Shown here piece by piece: positions 33,283 to 42,080 of a stretch of DNA of 64,000 nt. How positions within the stretch are numbered: position 1 is the stretch's first letter; each line of letters starts with the position of its first letter. Position numbers and translations under genes: made by a program. The notes beneath the pieces are model-generated. The model was not told where the DNA came from. It saw only the letters and a list, made by a program, of their open reading frames with translations, and searched no databases. The DNA comes from Bordetella sp. H567 (GTDB taxonomy: Bacteria > Pseudomonadota > Gammaproteobacteria > Burkholderiales > Burkholderiaceae_B), in the NCBI RefSeq assembly GCF_001704295.1, contig NZ_CP012334.1, forward strand, positions 4,042,084 to 4,106,083. Reading direction: 5' to 3'.

Positions 33283-34266
33283 CTACTCGAGGCGAATATT
33301 CGCGTCCTTGATGACCTTGGCCCACTTGTCGTGTTCGGCCTGCACGAAGCGGGCGAACTCCTGCTGGCTGCCGGCATTGGGTTCGGCGCCTTGGCGGCGG
33401 ATCTGGTCCATGGTCGCGGGCGTGGCCAGCAGTTTGGCCGTCTCGTCATGCAGGCGGGCGACGATCTCTGCCGGCACCTTGGCCGGCGCGAACAGCGCGA
33501 ACCAGCCGTCCACGGAATAACCGGGCAGGCCGGCCTCCGCAATCGTCGGGACATTCGGCAGCAGCGGCGAGCGCTTCGTGGAAGTCACGCCCAAGGCCAC
33601 CAGCTTTCCGGCCTGGATATGAGGCAGGCACACGGGCAGATTGCAGAACATCACCTGCACGCGATTGCTCATCAGGTCCGGCAAGGGTTCGCTGCCGCCT
33701 TTGTAGGGGATGTGCACCATGTCCGTCTTGGACATGCTCTTGAACAGCTCCGCCGACAGGTGCTGGCTGCCGCCGGCGCCGCCCGAGGCGTAGCTGTAAT
33801 TGTTCGTCTTCAGCTCCTCGATCAGCGCCGCGACACTACGCGCCTTCACTTGCGGATTGACCACCAGCACGTTGGTGACCGACGCCACATTGGCGACAGG
33901 AACGAAATCCTTCATCGGATCGAACTTCAGGTTCGAGTACAGGCTGGGATTGATGGCGTTGGTGCTGGCCGCGCCCATCAACAGCGTGTAGCCGTCGGGC
34001 GCGCTCTCGGCCACGTAGCCCGCGCCGATGTTGCCGCCCGCGCCGGCCTTATTTTCCACGACCACGGACTGCCCCAGGCGTTCCGCCAGGCCGGTGGCGA
34101 CGATACGCGCCAGCTGGTCGGTCACGCTGCCCGGGCCAAAGGGCACGATGAGGCGGATGGGCTTGGTGGGATAAGCGACGGCCTGCGCCCGGGCGGCGGG
34201 CACGGCGGCAAAGGCGAGCATCAGGCCGGCGGCCAGCGCCGCCAGGCAGCGTTTGCGGATGGACAT
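33283..34266 (-). CDS. Tripartite tricarboxylate transporter substrate-binding protein (Bug family)
   Basis: A 327-residue periplasmic receptor with a Sec signal (KRCLAALAAGLMLAFAAVPAARA). Bug signatures: IRLIVPFGPGSVTDQLARIV, VENKAGAGGNIGAGYVAESAPDG, HIPYKGGSEPLPDLM and LVALGVTSTKRSPLLPNVPTI. The ATG beginning MSIRKR has AGGGGAAC upstream and a sound signal peptide; the longer frame does not. It is co-transcribed with the amidase gene and divergent from a LysR regulator. Confidence 0.9.
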   Translation of the reverse strand: MSIRKRCLAALAAGLMLAFAAVPAARAQAVAYPTKPIRLIVPFGPGSVTDQLARIVATGLAERLGQSVVVENKAGAGGNIGAGYVAESAPDGYTLLMGAASTNAINPSLYSNLKFDPMKDFVPVANVASVTNVLVVNPQVKARSVAALIEELKTNNYSYASGGAGGSQHLSAELFKSMSKTDMVHIPYKGGSEPLPDLMSNRVQVMFCNLPVCLPHIQAGKLVALGVTSTKRSPLLPNVPTIAEAGLPGYSVDGWFALFAPAKVPAEIVARLHDETAKLLATPATMDQIRRQGAEPNAGSQQEFARFVQAEHDKWAKVIKDANIRLE

Positions 34267-34411
34267 AGGTTCCCCTCGGTAATGGTTTTGTCTAATGCCG
34301 GGACACGGGGGCCCAGCCTCCGACATAGTAGGCAGTGGCCATTCATATATCCAATATAAAATTCCGCGAACGTTGATACGATAATCGTCTCAATCCCTCA
34401 CCGGAGAGGCC

Positions 34412-35335
34412 GTGGCGCTTTTCTCTCGTCAGCTCATTGCCTTCATGGCGGTCGCGGAAGAACTGCATTTCGGCCGTGCGGCGCGACGCCTGCATGTCAG
34501 CCAGCCACCCTTGAGCCAGCAGGTTCGCCTGTTCGAGGAAACAGTGGGCGTGCCATTGATCGAGCGATCCACCCGCACGGTACGGTTGACGGCGGCCGGC
34601 GTGGCGCTGCGCGATGCGTTGCAACGGCTGATGGATGACGGCGACGCGGCGCTGACCGCGGCGCGTCGCGTGGCCGTGGGCGAGGCCGGCTTGCTGCGCA
34701 TCGGTTTTACCCCCACCGCCGCCTATCGGCTGGTGCCGACCGCGGTCGGGATTTATCGCCAGCAATACCCCGGCGTCCATCTATCCATGATCGAGGCGGA
34801 CACCGCCCAGCTGCATGCGCTCCTGCGCCATGACAGGCTGGATATCGCGGTTACGCGCCGCCACGAGAACATCGCGGACGACGACTTGCACATGGAGCCG
34901 ATCGATACCGAACCGCTGGTCGTCGCCCTGCCCGTGAACCATGCCTTGGCCACGCGACGCGAAATCGATATCGAGGAGCTGGCCGACCTGCCGCTGGTGG
35001 GCTTCGTGCGAGCCAGATCGGAATACTTCCATGCGCTGCTGAACGAGCTGTTCAGGGCGAACGGCGTTGCGCCGAACATCGTCATGGAAAGCCTGTTGCC
35101 CACCTTGCTGACGCCGGTGGAAGCCGGCGTGGGCGTCGCCGTCGTGCCCGCCTCCATCAGCGAGCTGCGGCCGCGCGGGGTACGGTACCTGCCACTGAAG
35201 GCCAGGGTGCTGCCTTGCTCGACCTTGTATGTCGCCTACCGCAAGGATGACGTCAACCCGGCGGTGCCGGGATTGCGCGCGGCATTGGCGGGCGTGGGCA
35301 CGATACCGCCCGGCCTTGCCGACCGGGCGGATTGA
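34412..35335 (+). CDS. LysR-family regulator divergent from the Bug/amidase operon
   Basis: A 307-residue LysR regulator. DNA-binding domain about 4-62 (AEELHFGRAARRLHVSQPPL, then SQQVRLFEETVGVPLIERST); effector domain with RIGFTPTAAYRLVP and the VGFVRARSEYFHALL loop, resembling BenM/CatM-type aromatic-acid regulators. Start is GTG with a GGAGAG site. The 145-base gap to the receptor gene includes an AT-rich stretch (34343-34370) suited to the divergent promoters. Confidence 0.88.
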   Translation: MALFSRQLIAFMAVAEELHFGRAARRLHVSQPPLSQQVRLFEETVGVPLIERSTRTVRLTAAGVALRDALQRLMDDGDAALTAARRVAVGEAGLLRIGFTPTAAYRLVPTAVGIYRQQYPGVHLSMIEADTAQLHALLRHDRLDIAVTRRHENIADDDLHMEPIDTEPLVVALPVNHALATRREIDIEELADLPLVGFVRARSEYFHALLNELFRANGVAPNIVMESLLPTLLTPVEAGVGVAVVPASISELRPRGVRYLPLKARVLPCSTLYVAYRKDDVNPAVPGLRAALAGVGTIPPGLADRAD

Positions 35336-35341
35336 AGGCGC

Positions 35342-35815
35342 TTACTTCGCGGGCGCCGCCGGCTTGGCGGGCGCGGCCGGCGCCTGCGGCACCGAAGCGT
35401 CCGGCTTGGCGGGCGCGGTTTGCGCGGGCGCCGGGACCGAAGGCACGGCGCCGGGGACCGACGCATCGCCCTGCGGCGCGGGCACGGCGGCGCCGCCCGG
35501 CGCCAGCGGCACGGATTTGTCGGCGGGAACCTGGTAGCCCTGCATCACGCCCGTATCCACGGACACCGGCTGCGTGCCTTTGTGCGAGACATAAGCCAGG
35601 CCGGCCGTCGATGCAAAGAACACCACCGCCGCCCACTTCGTCGTGCGCGACAGGAAATTGGCGGCGCCCGACGCACCGAACAGGCTGCCTGCGGAGCCGC
35701 TGCCAAAGGCCGAGCCCATATCGGCGCCCTTGCCTTGCTGCAGCAGGACCAGAATGATGATGGCCAGTGCCGAGAGCACCTGCACGATCATCAGCGCGGA
35801 AAGCATGAGAGACAT
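35342..35815 (-). CDS. secG: SecG, protein-export membrane subunit
   Basis: A 157-residue subunit of the SecYEG translocon. Two membrane helices (MIVQVLSALAIIILVLLQQG and TTKWAAVVFFASTAGLAYVS) flank the conserved GKGADMGSAFGSGSAGSLFG loop. The C-terminal 75 residues are an Ala/Pro-rich tail, long for SecG but common in Burkholderiales. It lies 20 bases downstream of tpiA. ATG at 35815 is used; a GTG one codon earlier also fits. Confidence 0.95.
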   Translation of the reverse strand: MSLMLSALMIVQVLSALAIIILVLLQQGKGADMGSAFGSGSAGSLFGASGAANFLSRTTKWAAVVFFASTAGLAYVSHKGTQPVSVDTGVMQGYQVPADKSVPLAPGGAAVPAPQGDASVPGAVPSVPAPAQTAPAKPDASVPQAPAAPAKPAAPAK

Positions 35816-35835
35816 CACTTACTCCAGACGGAAAC

Positions 35836-36630
35836 TTAGATTGCGGCTATGCGCAGGAATTCATCGGCCACCAGCGACGCACCGCCCACCAGGGCGCCGT
35901 CGATATCCGGCATCGCGAAAAGCTCGGCGGCATTGGCGGCCTTGACGCTGCCGCCGTACAAAATACGAACTTGCGGAACCCCCAGGCCGTCCAAGGCGAC
36001 GCGGATCGCGCCATGGACTTCCTGCGCCTGCTCCGGCGTGGCGGTGCGGCCGGTGCCGATGGCCCAGACGGGCTCATAGGCCAGCACGATATGCATCAGC
36101 GACTTGGCGCCCAGCGCCAGGACGGGTTCCAGTTGGCGTTCGATCACGCCCAGGGTATTGCCCCCTTCCCGTTCGCCCAGCGTTTCGCCGACGCAAACGA
36201 CAGGGGTCAGGCCCGCGGCCAGGGCAGTCCTGGCTTTCTCCGCGACCAGCTCGTCGGTTTCGCCGTGCATGGCGCGGCGCTCGGAATGGCCGGCCAGCAC
36301 CCAGCGGCAGCCGAAGTCCTTCAGCATGGCCGCGGAAACTTCGCCGGTGTAGGCGCCCTTCTCGTACACGCTGATGTCCTGGGCTCCCCAGGAGACGGCG
36401 CTGCCGTCCAGCAGGGCCTGGGTCTGCGCCAGATAGGGGAACGGCACGCACACGCCCATCTGGCAAGTGCCGGCGCCGGCACGGGCGCGCAGGGCTTGCA
36501 GCAGCGCGGTGTTTTCCGCCAGGCTGCCATGCATCTTCCAGTTGCCCAGGACCAGGCGAGCCCGTGCCGCGCCGGCGGGCGTCGGAGTAGCGGCATCGGC
36601 GGGCGTGTCACGGCGATCGTCTGTGCTCAT
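35836..36630 (-). CDS. tpiA: Triosephosphate isomerase
   Basis: A 264-residue glycolytic TIM-barrel enzyme interconverting dihydroxyacetone phosphate and glyceraldehyde 3-phosphate. Catalytic residues are clear: Asn/Lys in GNWKMHG near 29-35, His in AGHSERR near 113, Glu in [11 protein letters not shown] near 184-194 and the phosphate loop YGGSVKAAN. About 24 extra residues precede the core; ATG at 36630 is followed by a polar lead, while another start nearer GNWKMHG is not obvious. Operon order quinone reductase, tpiA, secG. Confidence 0.95.
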   Translation of the reverse strand: MSTDDRRDTPADAATPTPAGAARARLVLGNWKMHGSLAENTALLQALRARAGAGTCQMGVCVPFPYLAQTQALLDGSAVSWGAQDISVYEKGAYTGEVSAAMLKDFGCRWVLAGHSERRAMHGETDELVAEKARTALAAGLTPVVCVGETLGEREGGNTLGVIERQLEPVLALGAKSLMHIVLAYEPVWAIGTGRTATPEQAQEVHGAIRVALDGLGVPQVRILYGGSVKAANAAELFAMPDIDGALVGGASLVADEFLRIAAI

Positions 36631-36922
36631 GGCTTGTGGGCTTGTCTCTGCTGTCTCGGAGGGGTTTCCGCGTTGTACGGGGCACGGCATACGTGCCCCG
36701 TCGGAGGGTATTTGGGGGACGTCGCCCGGAAAATCCGGGTCAAACCCGCGATTGTATCGTGTTTGGGCAATTTCCGGATACGGCGCGGGGCGGCGCCCGC
36801 CTTTCACGGACGCGGGACGGTTCGCCTGGCGCAGCCCGCGAGATGCCGCCCGGGCCAGGGACGAAGGCCGCCGTCCTGCCCACGGCCACGACGCCCCTTC
36901 GCCACGTGCCAACCATCACGGC

Positions 36923-37900
36923 CTACACGGTCAGGATGATCTTGCCGATCTGCTCTCCCGCCTCCATCATGGCGTGCGCCTTGGCGGCTTGTTCCAGGGG
37001 GAAGGTGGCGTGGACGATGGGCTTGATCTTCTTGCTTTCGAGCAAGGGCCACACATGGCGGCGCAGGCTGGTCGCGATCTCTCCCTTGAAGGCGACCGGA
37101 CGCGGGCGCAGCGTGGAGCCGGTGATGGTCAAGCGCCGGCGCATCACCTGCCCGAAGTCGACCTGGCCGTGGTTGCCACCCAGGGTGGCGATGAGCACGA
37201 TGCGGCCTTCGTCCGCCAAGCAATGGATGTCGCGGGCGATATAGTCCCCCGCCACCATGTCCAGGATCACATTGACGCCGGCGCCGCCGGTCGCATCCAG
37301 CACCTCTTTGACGAAATCCTGGTCGCGATAGTTGATGCCGCGGGCAGCCCCCAGCTTTTCGATCGCGCGGGCGCGCTCGTCGCTGCCGGCGGTGCCATAG
37401 ACCTTATGGCCCAGGGCGCTGGCAAGCTGGATCGCCGTGGTACCGATGCCGCTGGCCCCGCCGTGGACCAGCAGGCTTTCGCCTGCGGCCAGGCCGCCGC
37501 GATCGAACACATTGCTCCACACGGTGAAGTAGGTTTCCGGCAGGCCGGCTGCCTCGGTGTCGGACAGTCCGGCCGGAATGGGCAGGCACTGCTGGACCGG
37601 CACGGCGCAATACTCGGCGTAGCCCCCGCCGGCGACCAGCGCGCAGACCTTGTCACCGACGGCGTACCCGCCCAGGGCCGCGTCGCCGCCGACGATTTCC
37701 CCGGCGATCTCCAGGCCGGGCAGGTCCGACGCGCCGCGCGGCGGCGGGTAGCTGCCCTTGCGCTGGAAGGTGTCGGGACGGTTCACGCCCGCCGCCGAGA
37801 CCTTTACCAATACTTCACCGGCGCGGAGCTCCGGCATCGGCCGTTGAACGGGAACGAGCACTTCGGGTCCGCCGGGGCGGGAGATTTCAACGGCGCGCAT
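36923..37900 (-). CDS. NAD(P)H:quinone oxidoreductase, zinc-less MDR family (PIG3-like)
   Basis: A 325-residue medium-chain reductase. Seen: N-terminal GroES-like domain with AAGVNRPDTFQRKGSYPPP, then LLVHGGASGIGTTAIQLA (NADPH Rossmann glycine motif, about 142-159) and the GTAGSDERA turn. No structural or catalytic zinc cysteines occur. It reduces quinones or related enones with NADPH. It is the first gene of a block with tpiA and secG, an order seen in other betaproteobacteria. An AGGAG site precedes the ATG. Confidence 0.9.
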   Translation of the reverse strand: MRAVEISRPGGPEVLVPVQRPMPELRAGEVLVKVSAAGVNRPDTFQRKGSYPPPRGASDLPGLEIAGEIVGGDAALGGYAVGDKVCALVAGGGYAEYCAVPVQQCLPIPAGLSDTEAAGLPETYFTVWSNVFDRGGLAAGESLLVHGGASGIGTTAIQLASALGHKVYGTAGSDERARAIEKLGAARGINYRDQDFVKEVLDATGGAGVNVILDMVAGDYIARDIHCLADEGRIVLIATLGGNHGQVDFGQVMRRRLTITGSTLRPRPVAFKGEIATSLRRHVWPLLESKKIKPIVHATFPLEQAAKAHAMMEAGEQIGKIILTV

Positions 37901-38056
37901 GGAGGGCTCCTGGTATTGTCCTGGACGAAAACCTGCATTATCGCGCCGCCAGCCCGGCGACGGCGACGTGCTTTGATCTATCATGCCTGCCGGCCGTCCG
38001 GCAAACGGCGCGACTTCACCGCGGACGCAGGAACAGGATCCATAAGGAATAAGGCA

Positions 38057-38554
38057 ATGATCGCAGTCCGCTACACCAAGGCGTTCATGGTTCTGGGACT
38101 GGCCGCCTTCGGCCTGCTGGTGGGCTTCGACAATATCGTCGACTACCCCGCCAACGACGCCTTCGTGCAGCACGTGCTGAGCATGGACACCGTGTTTCCG
38201 GACAATGCGCTGAAGTGGCGCGCCATTACCCACCCGGGATGGCAAACCGCCGCCTACGTGGCCATTATCGCCGCCCAGATCGCGATGGGACTGTGCTTCC
38301 TGTTCTGCGCGGCGCGGCTGTTCATGCATGCCCGCAAAAGCGCCCCCGTCTTCCAGCGTGCCAAGACGCTGGGCATCGTGGGCGCGGGCCTTGCCTTCGC
38401 GATCTGGTTCGTCGGCTTCATGGTCATCGGCGGGGAGTGGTTTTCCATGTGGCAATCGCAACAGTGGAACGGCCAGCAAGGCGCCTTTCACTTCTATATG
38501 ACCGCCATGGCGGTACTCATCTTCTTGATGCAACCGGATGGCGAGATCGCTTAG
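38057..38554 (+). CDS. DUF2165 family small integral membrane protein
   Basis: A 165-residue protein with four membrane helices: AFMVLGLAAFGLLVGFDN, YVAIIAAQIAMGLCFLFCAA, LGIVGAGLAFAIWFVGFMV and FHFYMTAMAVLIFLMQ. The DNIVDYPANDAFVQHVL loop and GGEWFSMWQSQQWNGQQ loop match the DUF2165 family. Function unknown. It is divergent from the quinone reductase gene and 18 bases before a DUF2007-like gene. Confidence 0.88.
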   Translation: MIAVRYTKAFMVLGLAAFGLLVGFDNIVDYPANDAFVQHVLSMDTVFPDNALKWRAITHPGWQTAAYVAIIAAQIAMGLCFLFCAARLFMHARKSAPVFQRAKTLGIVGAGLAFAIWFVGFMVIGGEWFSMWQSQQWNGQQGAFHFYMTAMAVLIFLMQPDGEIA

Positions 38555-38572
38555 TCGCCCCGCCCCCATGCC

Positions 38573-38887
38573 ATGATCCGCCTGACACGCGCCCCTAATC
38601 TACTGATCGCCCAGCACTGGATCAACCTGCTGGAACAGGCGCACATACGCTGCGAACTGCACAACCAATATCTGCTCGGCGCGATGGGCGAAATACCGGC
38701 GGACCAATGCAGCCCGGAGATCTGGCTGGAACGCGAAGGCGACCTGGATCTGGCCACGCGCATCATCAATGGAACATGGCACGAACCGGGCCAGTCGGCG
38801 GCCCAGTGGTGCTGCGCCTCCTGCGGCGAGTGGTCCGAGCCGCAGTTCACGGTGTGCTGGCAGTGCGGCGCCGCGAAAGACGAGTGA
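38573..38887 (+). CDS. DUF2007-like protein with C-terminal zinc ribbon
   Basis: A 104-residue soluble protein. Residues 1-65 match the GlnB-like fold DUF2007 (NLLIAQHWINLLEQAHIRCEL, then SPEIWLERE). The end is a four-cysteine zinc ribbon, CCASCGEW at 79-86 and VCWQCGAA at 93-100. Roles of such proteins are not settled; signalling or protein-binding functions have been suggested. The gene follows DUF2165 closely. Confidence 0.8.
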   Translation: MIRLTRAPNLLIAQHWINLLEQAHIRCELHNQYLLGAMGEIPADQCSPEIWLEREGDLDLATRIINGTWHEPGQSAAQWCCASCGEWSEPQFTVCWQCGAAKDE

Positions 38888-39131
38888 CATTCCCCGCTTT
38901 CACCGCGCACGCAGGCCGCTGACAAACGCCTGACGCGCGCGTACAGCGCGGCAGCCGTACAGGTCCGGCACGGGCCGCCACGTACGCGCATGGGTACAAG
39001 TCTTGCTGAACCTGCCGGGTCGAATCACAGGGCAGATGCGCATCCGTTTTCACGGCCCCGCACTCGCCCCATCACCCAGCGGACGCACGGCATGCCTAGG
39101 CAGGAGTCGTTCGCAGTCCTGGAGCAAGGCC

Positions 39132-40928
39132 ATGTCAGCCACTGTCGGAGACTTCATCGTCGAACGCCTGCACGCATGGGGCGTGCGGCGCATCTACGGC
39201 TATCCCGGAGACGGCATCAACGGCGTCTTCGGCGCACTGAGCCGAGCCAAGGGAAAGATCGAATTCATCCAGGTACGCCACGAAGAAATGGCGGCCTTCA
39301 TGGCCTCGGCTCACGCCAAGTTCACCGGCGAACTGGGGGTTTGCATTGCGACGTCCGGCCCCGGTGCATCGCACTTGATCACCGGCATGTACGACGCGCG
39401 CATGGACCATATGCCGCTGCTTGCCATCGTCGGGCAACAGGCGCGTGCCGCGCTTGGCGGCCACTACCAGCAGGAACTGGATCTGGTGTCCATGTTCAAG
39501 GATGTGGCGGGCGGATTCGTGCAGCAGGCCAGCGTGCCCGCGCAGGTCCGCCATCTGGTGGACCGCGCGGTTCGCACGGCGCTGGGAGAGAGGCTGGTCA
39601 CTGCCCTCGTGCTGCCCAACGATCTGCAAGACCTGCCGTACGAGGCCCCCGGCCGCAAGCATGGCACCGTCCATTCGGGCGTGGGCTACCGGCCGCCGCG
39701 CACGGTGCCCTACCAGGAAGACTTGCGCCGCGCCGCGCAGGTCCTGAACGCCGGCAAGAAGGTGGCCATCCTGGTCGGCGCGGGCGCGCTGCACGCCACC
39801 GATGAAGTCATCGCGGTGGCGGACAAGCTGGGCGCCGGCGTAGCAAAGGCCTTGCTGGGCAAGGCCGCGCTGCCGGACGACCTGCCCTGGGTGACCGGAT
39901 CCATCGGCCTGCTGGGCACGGAGCCCAGCTACAAGTTGATGACGGAGTGCGACACGCTGCTGATGATAGGCTCGGGCTTCCCGTATTCGGAATTCCTGCC
40001 GAAGGAAGGCCAGGCGCGTGGCGTGCAGATCGACATCAAGCCGGACATGTTGAGCCTGCGCTATCCCATGGAAGTGAACCTGGTCGGCGACAGCGCGGAA
40101 ACGCTGCGCGAACTGCTGCCCCTGCTGCAGCCGCATACCGATGCGGGGTGGCGCAAGTCGATCGAAGGCTGGAACGCCGACTGGTGGAAGAAGCTGGAAG
40201 AACGCGCGCTGGCCGACGCCGAAGGCGGCGTCAATCCGCAGCGCACGATATGGGAGCTCTCGCCACGCATCCCGTCCAACGCCATTGTGACCAGCGATTC
40301 GGGTTCGGTGGCCAACTGGTATGCGCGTGACCTGAAGGTGCAACGCGGCATGATGTGCTCGCTATCCGGCGGGTTGGCCTCCATGGGCGCGGCCGTTCCC
40401 TATGCCATCGCCGCGAAGTTCGCCTATCCGCAGCGGCCCGTCATCGCGCTGGTGGGCGACGGCGCCATGCAGATGAACAACATGGCCGAGCTGATCACGG
40501 TCTCCAAGTACTGGAAGCAATGGGCCGACCCGCGCTGGATCTGCATGGTGCTGAATAACTCGGACCTGAACCAGGTGACCTGGGAACAGCGCGTCATGGA
40601 AGGCGACCCGAAGTTCGAGGCATCGCAGGACATTCCATCCGTGCCCTATCACCAGTTCGCCGAATCCATAGGCTTGCGCGGCATCTATGTCGACCGCGCG
40701 GATGCGCTGGGCGCGGCATGGGACCAGGCATTGGGTTCGGACCGCCCCGTGGTGATCGAGGTGAAGAGCGACCCCAACGTACCGCCGCTGCCGCCGCATA
40801 TCACGCTGGCGCAAGCCAAGGCATTCGCCAGCACCCTGATCAAAGGCGACCCGGATCAAGGCCATGTGCTGCTCGACACCGCCAAGCAGGTGCTGGGCAG
40901 CGTGCTGCCGGGGCACAAGAACAAATGA
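39132..40928 (+). CDS. Thiamine-diphosphate enzyme, pyruvate oxidase/PoxB-like
   Basis: A 598-residue ThDP enzyme. N-terminal PYR domain with catalytic Glu in QVRHEEMAAFMASA near 51, a central FAD/Rossmann-like domain (about 195-340), and a C-terminal PP domain with the GDGAMQMNNMAELIT cofactor motif near 443 ending at VLNNSD. It most likely oxidises pyruvate or another 2-oxo acid; stress-associated paralogues like this are widespread in Burkholderiales. ATG at 39132 gives the normal N-terminus with AGCAAGG upstream. It heads a long operon running to 48.2 kb and overlaps the next gene by ATGA. Confidence 0.9.
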   Translation: MSATVGDFIVERLHAWGVRRIYGYPGDGINGVFGALSRAKGKIEFIQVRHEEMAAFMASAHAKFTGELGVCIATSGPGASHLITGMYDARMDHMPLLAIVGQQARAALGGHYQQELDLVSMFKDVAGGFVQQASVPAQVRHLVDRAVRTALGERLVTALVLPNDLQDLPYEAPGRKHGTVHSGVGYRPPRTVPYQEDLRRAAQVLNAGKKVAILVGAGALHATDEVIAVADKLGAGVAKALLGKAALPDDLPWVTGSIGLLGTEPSYKLMTECDTLLMIGSGFPYSEFLPKEGQARGVQIDIKPDMLSLRYPMEVNLVGDSAETLRELLPLLQPHTDAGWRKSIEGWNADWWKKLEERALADAEGGVNPQRTIWELSPRIPSNAIVTSDSGSVANWYARDLKVQRGMMCSLSGGLASMGAAVPYAIAAKFAYPQRPVIALVGDGAMQMNNMAELITVSKYWKQWADPRWICMVLNNSDLNQVTWEQRVMEGDPKFEASQDIPSVPYHQFAESIGLRGIYVDRADALGAAWDQALGSDRPVVIEVKSDPNVPPLPPHITLAQAKAFASTLIKGDPDQGHVLLDTAKQVLGSVLPGHKNK

Positions 40929-42064
40929 CGACGGACGACCGCACGGACGGCAAGCGGACGCCGTCCGGTCAACAGGACCTGGTGCCGATCCACGCCGTGC
41001 GGGCCCGCGCCTACACTATCCCCACCGACGCGCCGGAGGCCGATGGGACGCTGGAATGGAACGCGACCACGATCATCGTGGTCGAGATCGACGCCGGCGG
41101 CAAGACGGGGCTGGGCTACACCTATACCGATGCCTGCGCGGCCAGGTTGATCCAGGACACGCTGGCCAGCCAGCTTGTCGGCCGCGATGCGATGGACATC
41201 GAAGGCCTGTGGCAGCGCCTGTACCGGCACGTGCGCAACCTGGGCCGCGCCGGTATCGCGTCGACGGCGATCTCGGCGATCGACGCGGCCCTGTGGGACG
41301 TGAAAGCGCTGTTGCTGGACCTTCCCCTGGCGCGCCTGCTGGGTGCCGTGCGTGACCGCGTGCCGGTCTATGGCAGCGGCGGGTTCACCACCTATTCCGA
41401 CGGCCGCATGCGCGAGCAACTTCGGCTATGGAAGGACCACGGCTGTCGCTGGTTCAAGATCAAGGTGGGCCGCGATCCCGAACGCGACCTGGAGCGTATC
41501 CGGGTCGCGCGCCGCGCCATCGGCGAGGCCGGCCTGTTCGTCGATGCGAACGGCGCCTTCCATGCCAAGGCGGCGCTGCATTACGCGCGCCGCTATGCCG
41601 AACAGGGCGTGGCCTGGTTCGAGGAACCCGTCTCGTCGGACGACACGGATGGCTTGCGGATGCTGAAACATCAGGGTCCGGCCGGCATGGATATCGCCGC
41701 GGGCGAGTACGGCTACACGGCGGCCGACTTCCGGCATCTGCTACAGGCCGATGCGGTCGACGTCCTGCAGGCAGACGCCTCCCGCTGCGGCGGCATCACC
41801 GGCTTCCTGAAAACCGCGGCGCTGTGCGAAGCCTTGCAGGTCCCGCTGTCCGCGCATTGCGCGCCGGCCCTGCACCTGCACGCCGCCTGTGCGGTGCGGC
41901 CGCTCGCCCACCAGGAATGGTTTCACGATCACGTCCGTATCGAGGACATGCTGTTCGACGGCGCGCCGCGCGTGCGGGACGGGACCATCGCGCCTGACTG
42001 GTCCAGGCCCGGCTGTGGACTGGCGTTCAAGCGCCTGGACGCGGCCCCTTACGCGATCTCGTAG
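40925..42064 (+). CDS. Mandelate racemase/enolase superfamily enzyme
   Basis: A 379-residue enzyme with an N-terminal capping domain and a TIM barrel. Acid/base and metal positions: Lys pair FKIKVGRD near 177-184, Asp/Glu ligands in LFVDANGAF near 205, WFEEPVSSDD near 237 and AAGEYGYT near 260, then SAHCAPALHLH near 320 with a catalytic-type His. It abstracts the proton alpha to a carboxylate, probably dehydrating a sugar acid. Coupled by ATGA overlap to the ThDP enzyme. Confidence 0.88.
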   Translation: MTTDDRTDGKRTPSGQQDLVPIHAVRARAYTIPTDAPEADGTLEWNATTIIVVEIDAGGKTGLGYTYTDACAARLIQDTLASQLVGRDAMDIEGLWQRLYRHVRNLGRAGIASTAISAIDAALWDVKALLLDLPLARLLGAVRDRVPVYGSGGFTTYSDGRMREQLRLWKDHGCRWFKIKVGRDPERDLERIRVARRAIGEAGLFVDANGAFHAKAALHYARRYAEQGVAWFEEPVSSDDTDGLRMLKHQGPAGMDIAAGEYGYTAADFRHLLQADAVDVLQADASRCGGITGFLKTAALCEALQVPLSAHCAPALHLHAACAVRPLAHQEWFHDHVRIEDMLFDGAPRVRDGTIAPDWSRPGCGLAFKRLDAAPYAIS

Positions 42065-42080
42065 GAAAGGCGGAGGGAAA

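Noticed and set aside
36923-38569. A 548-codon minus-strand frame extending upstream of the quinone reductase
   Set aside because: The part beyond 37900 is antisense to the DUF2165 gene, and the family N-terminus MRAVEI starts at 37900 with an AGGAG site.
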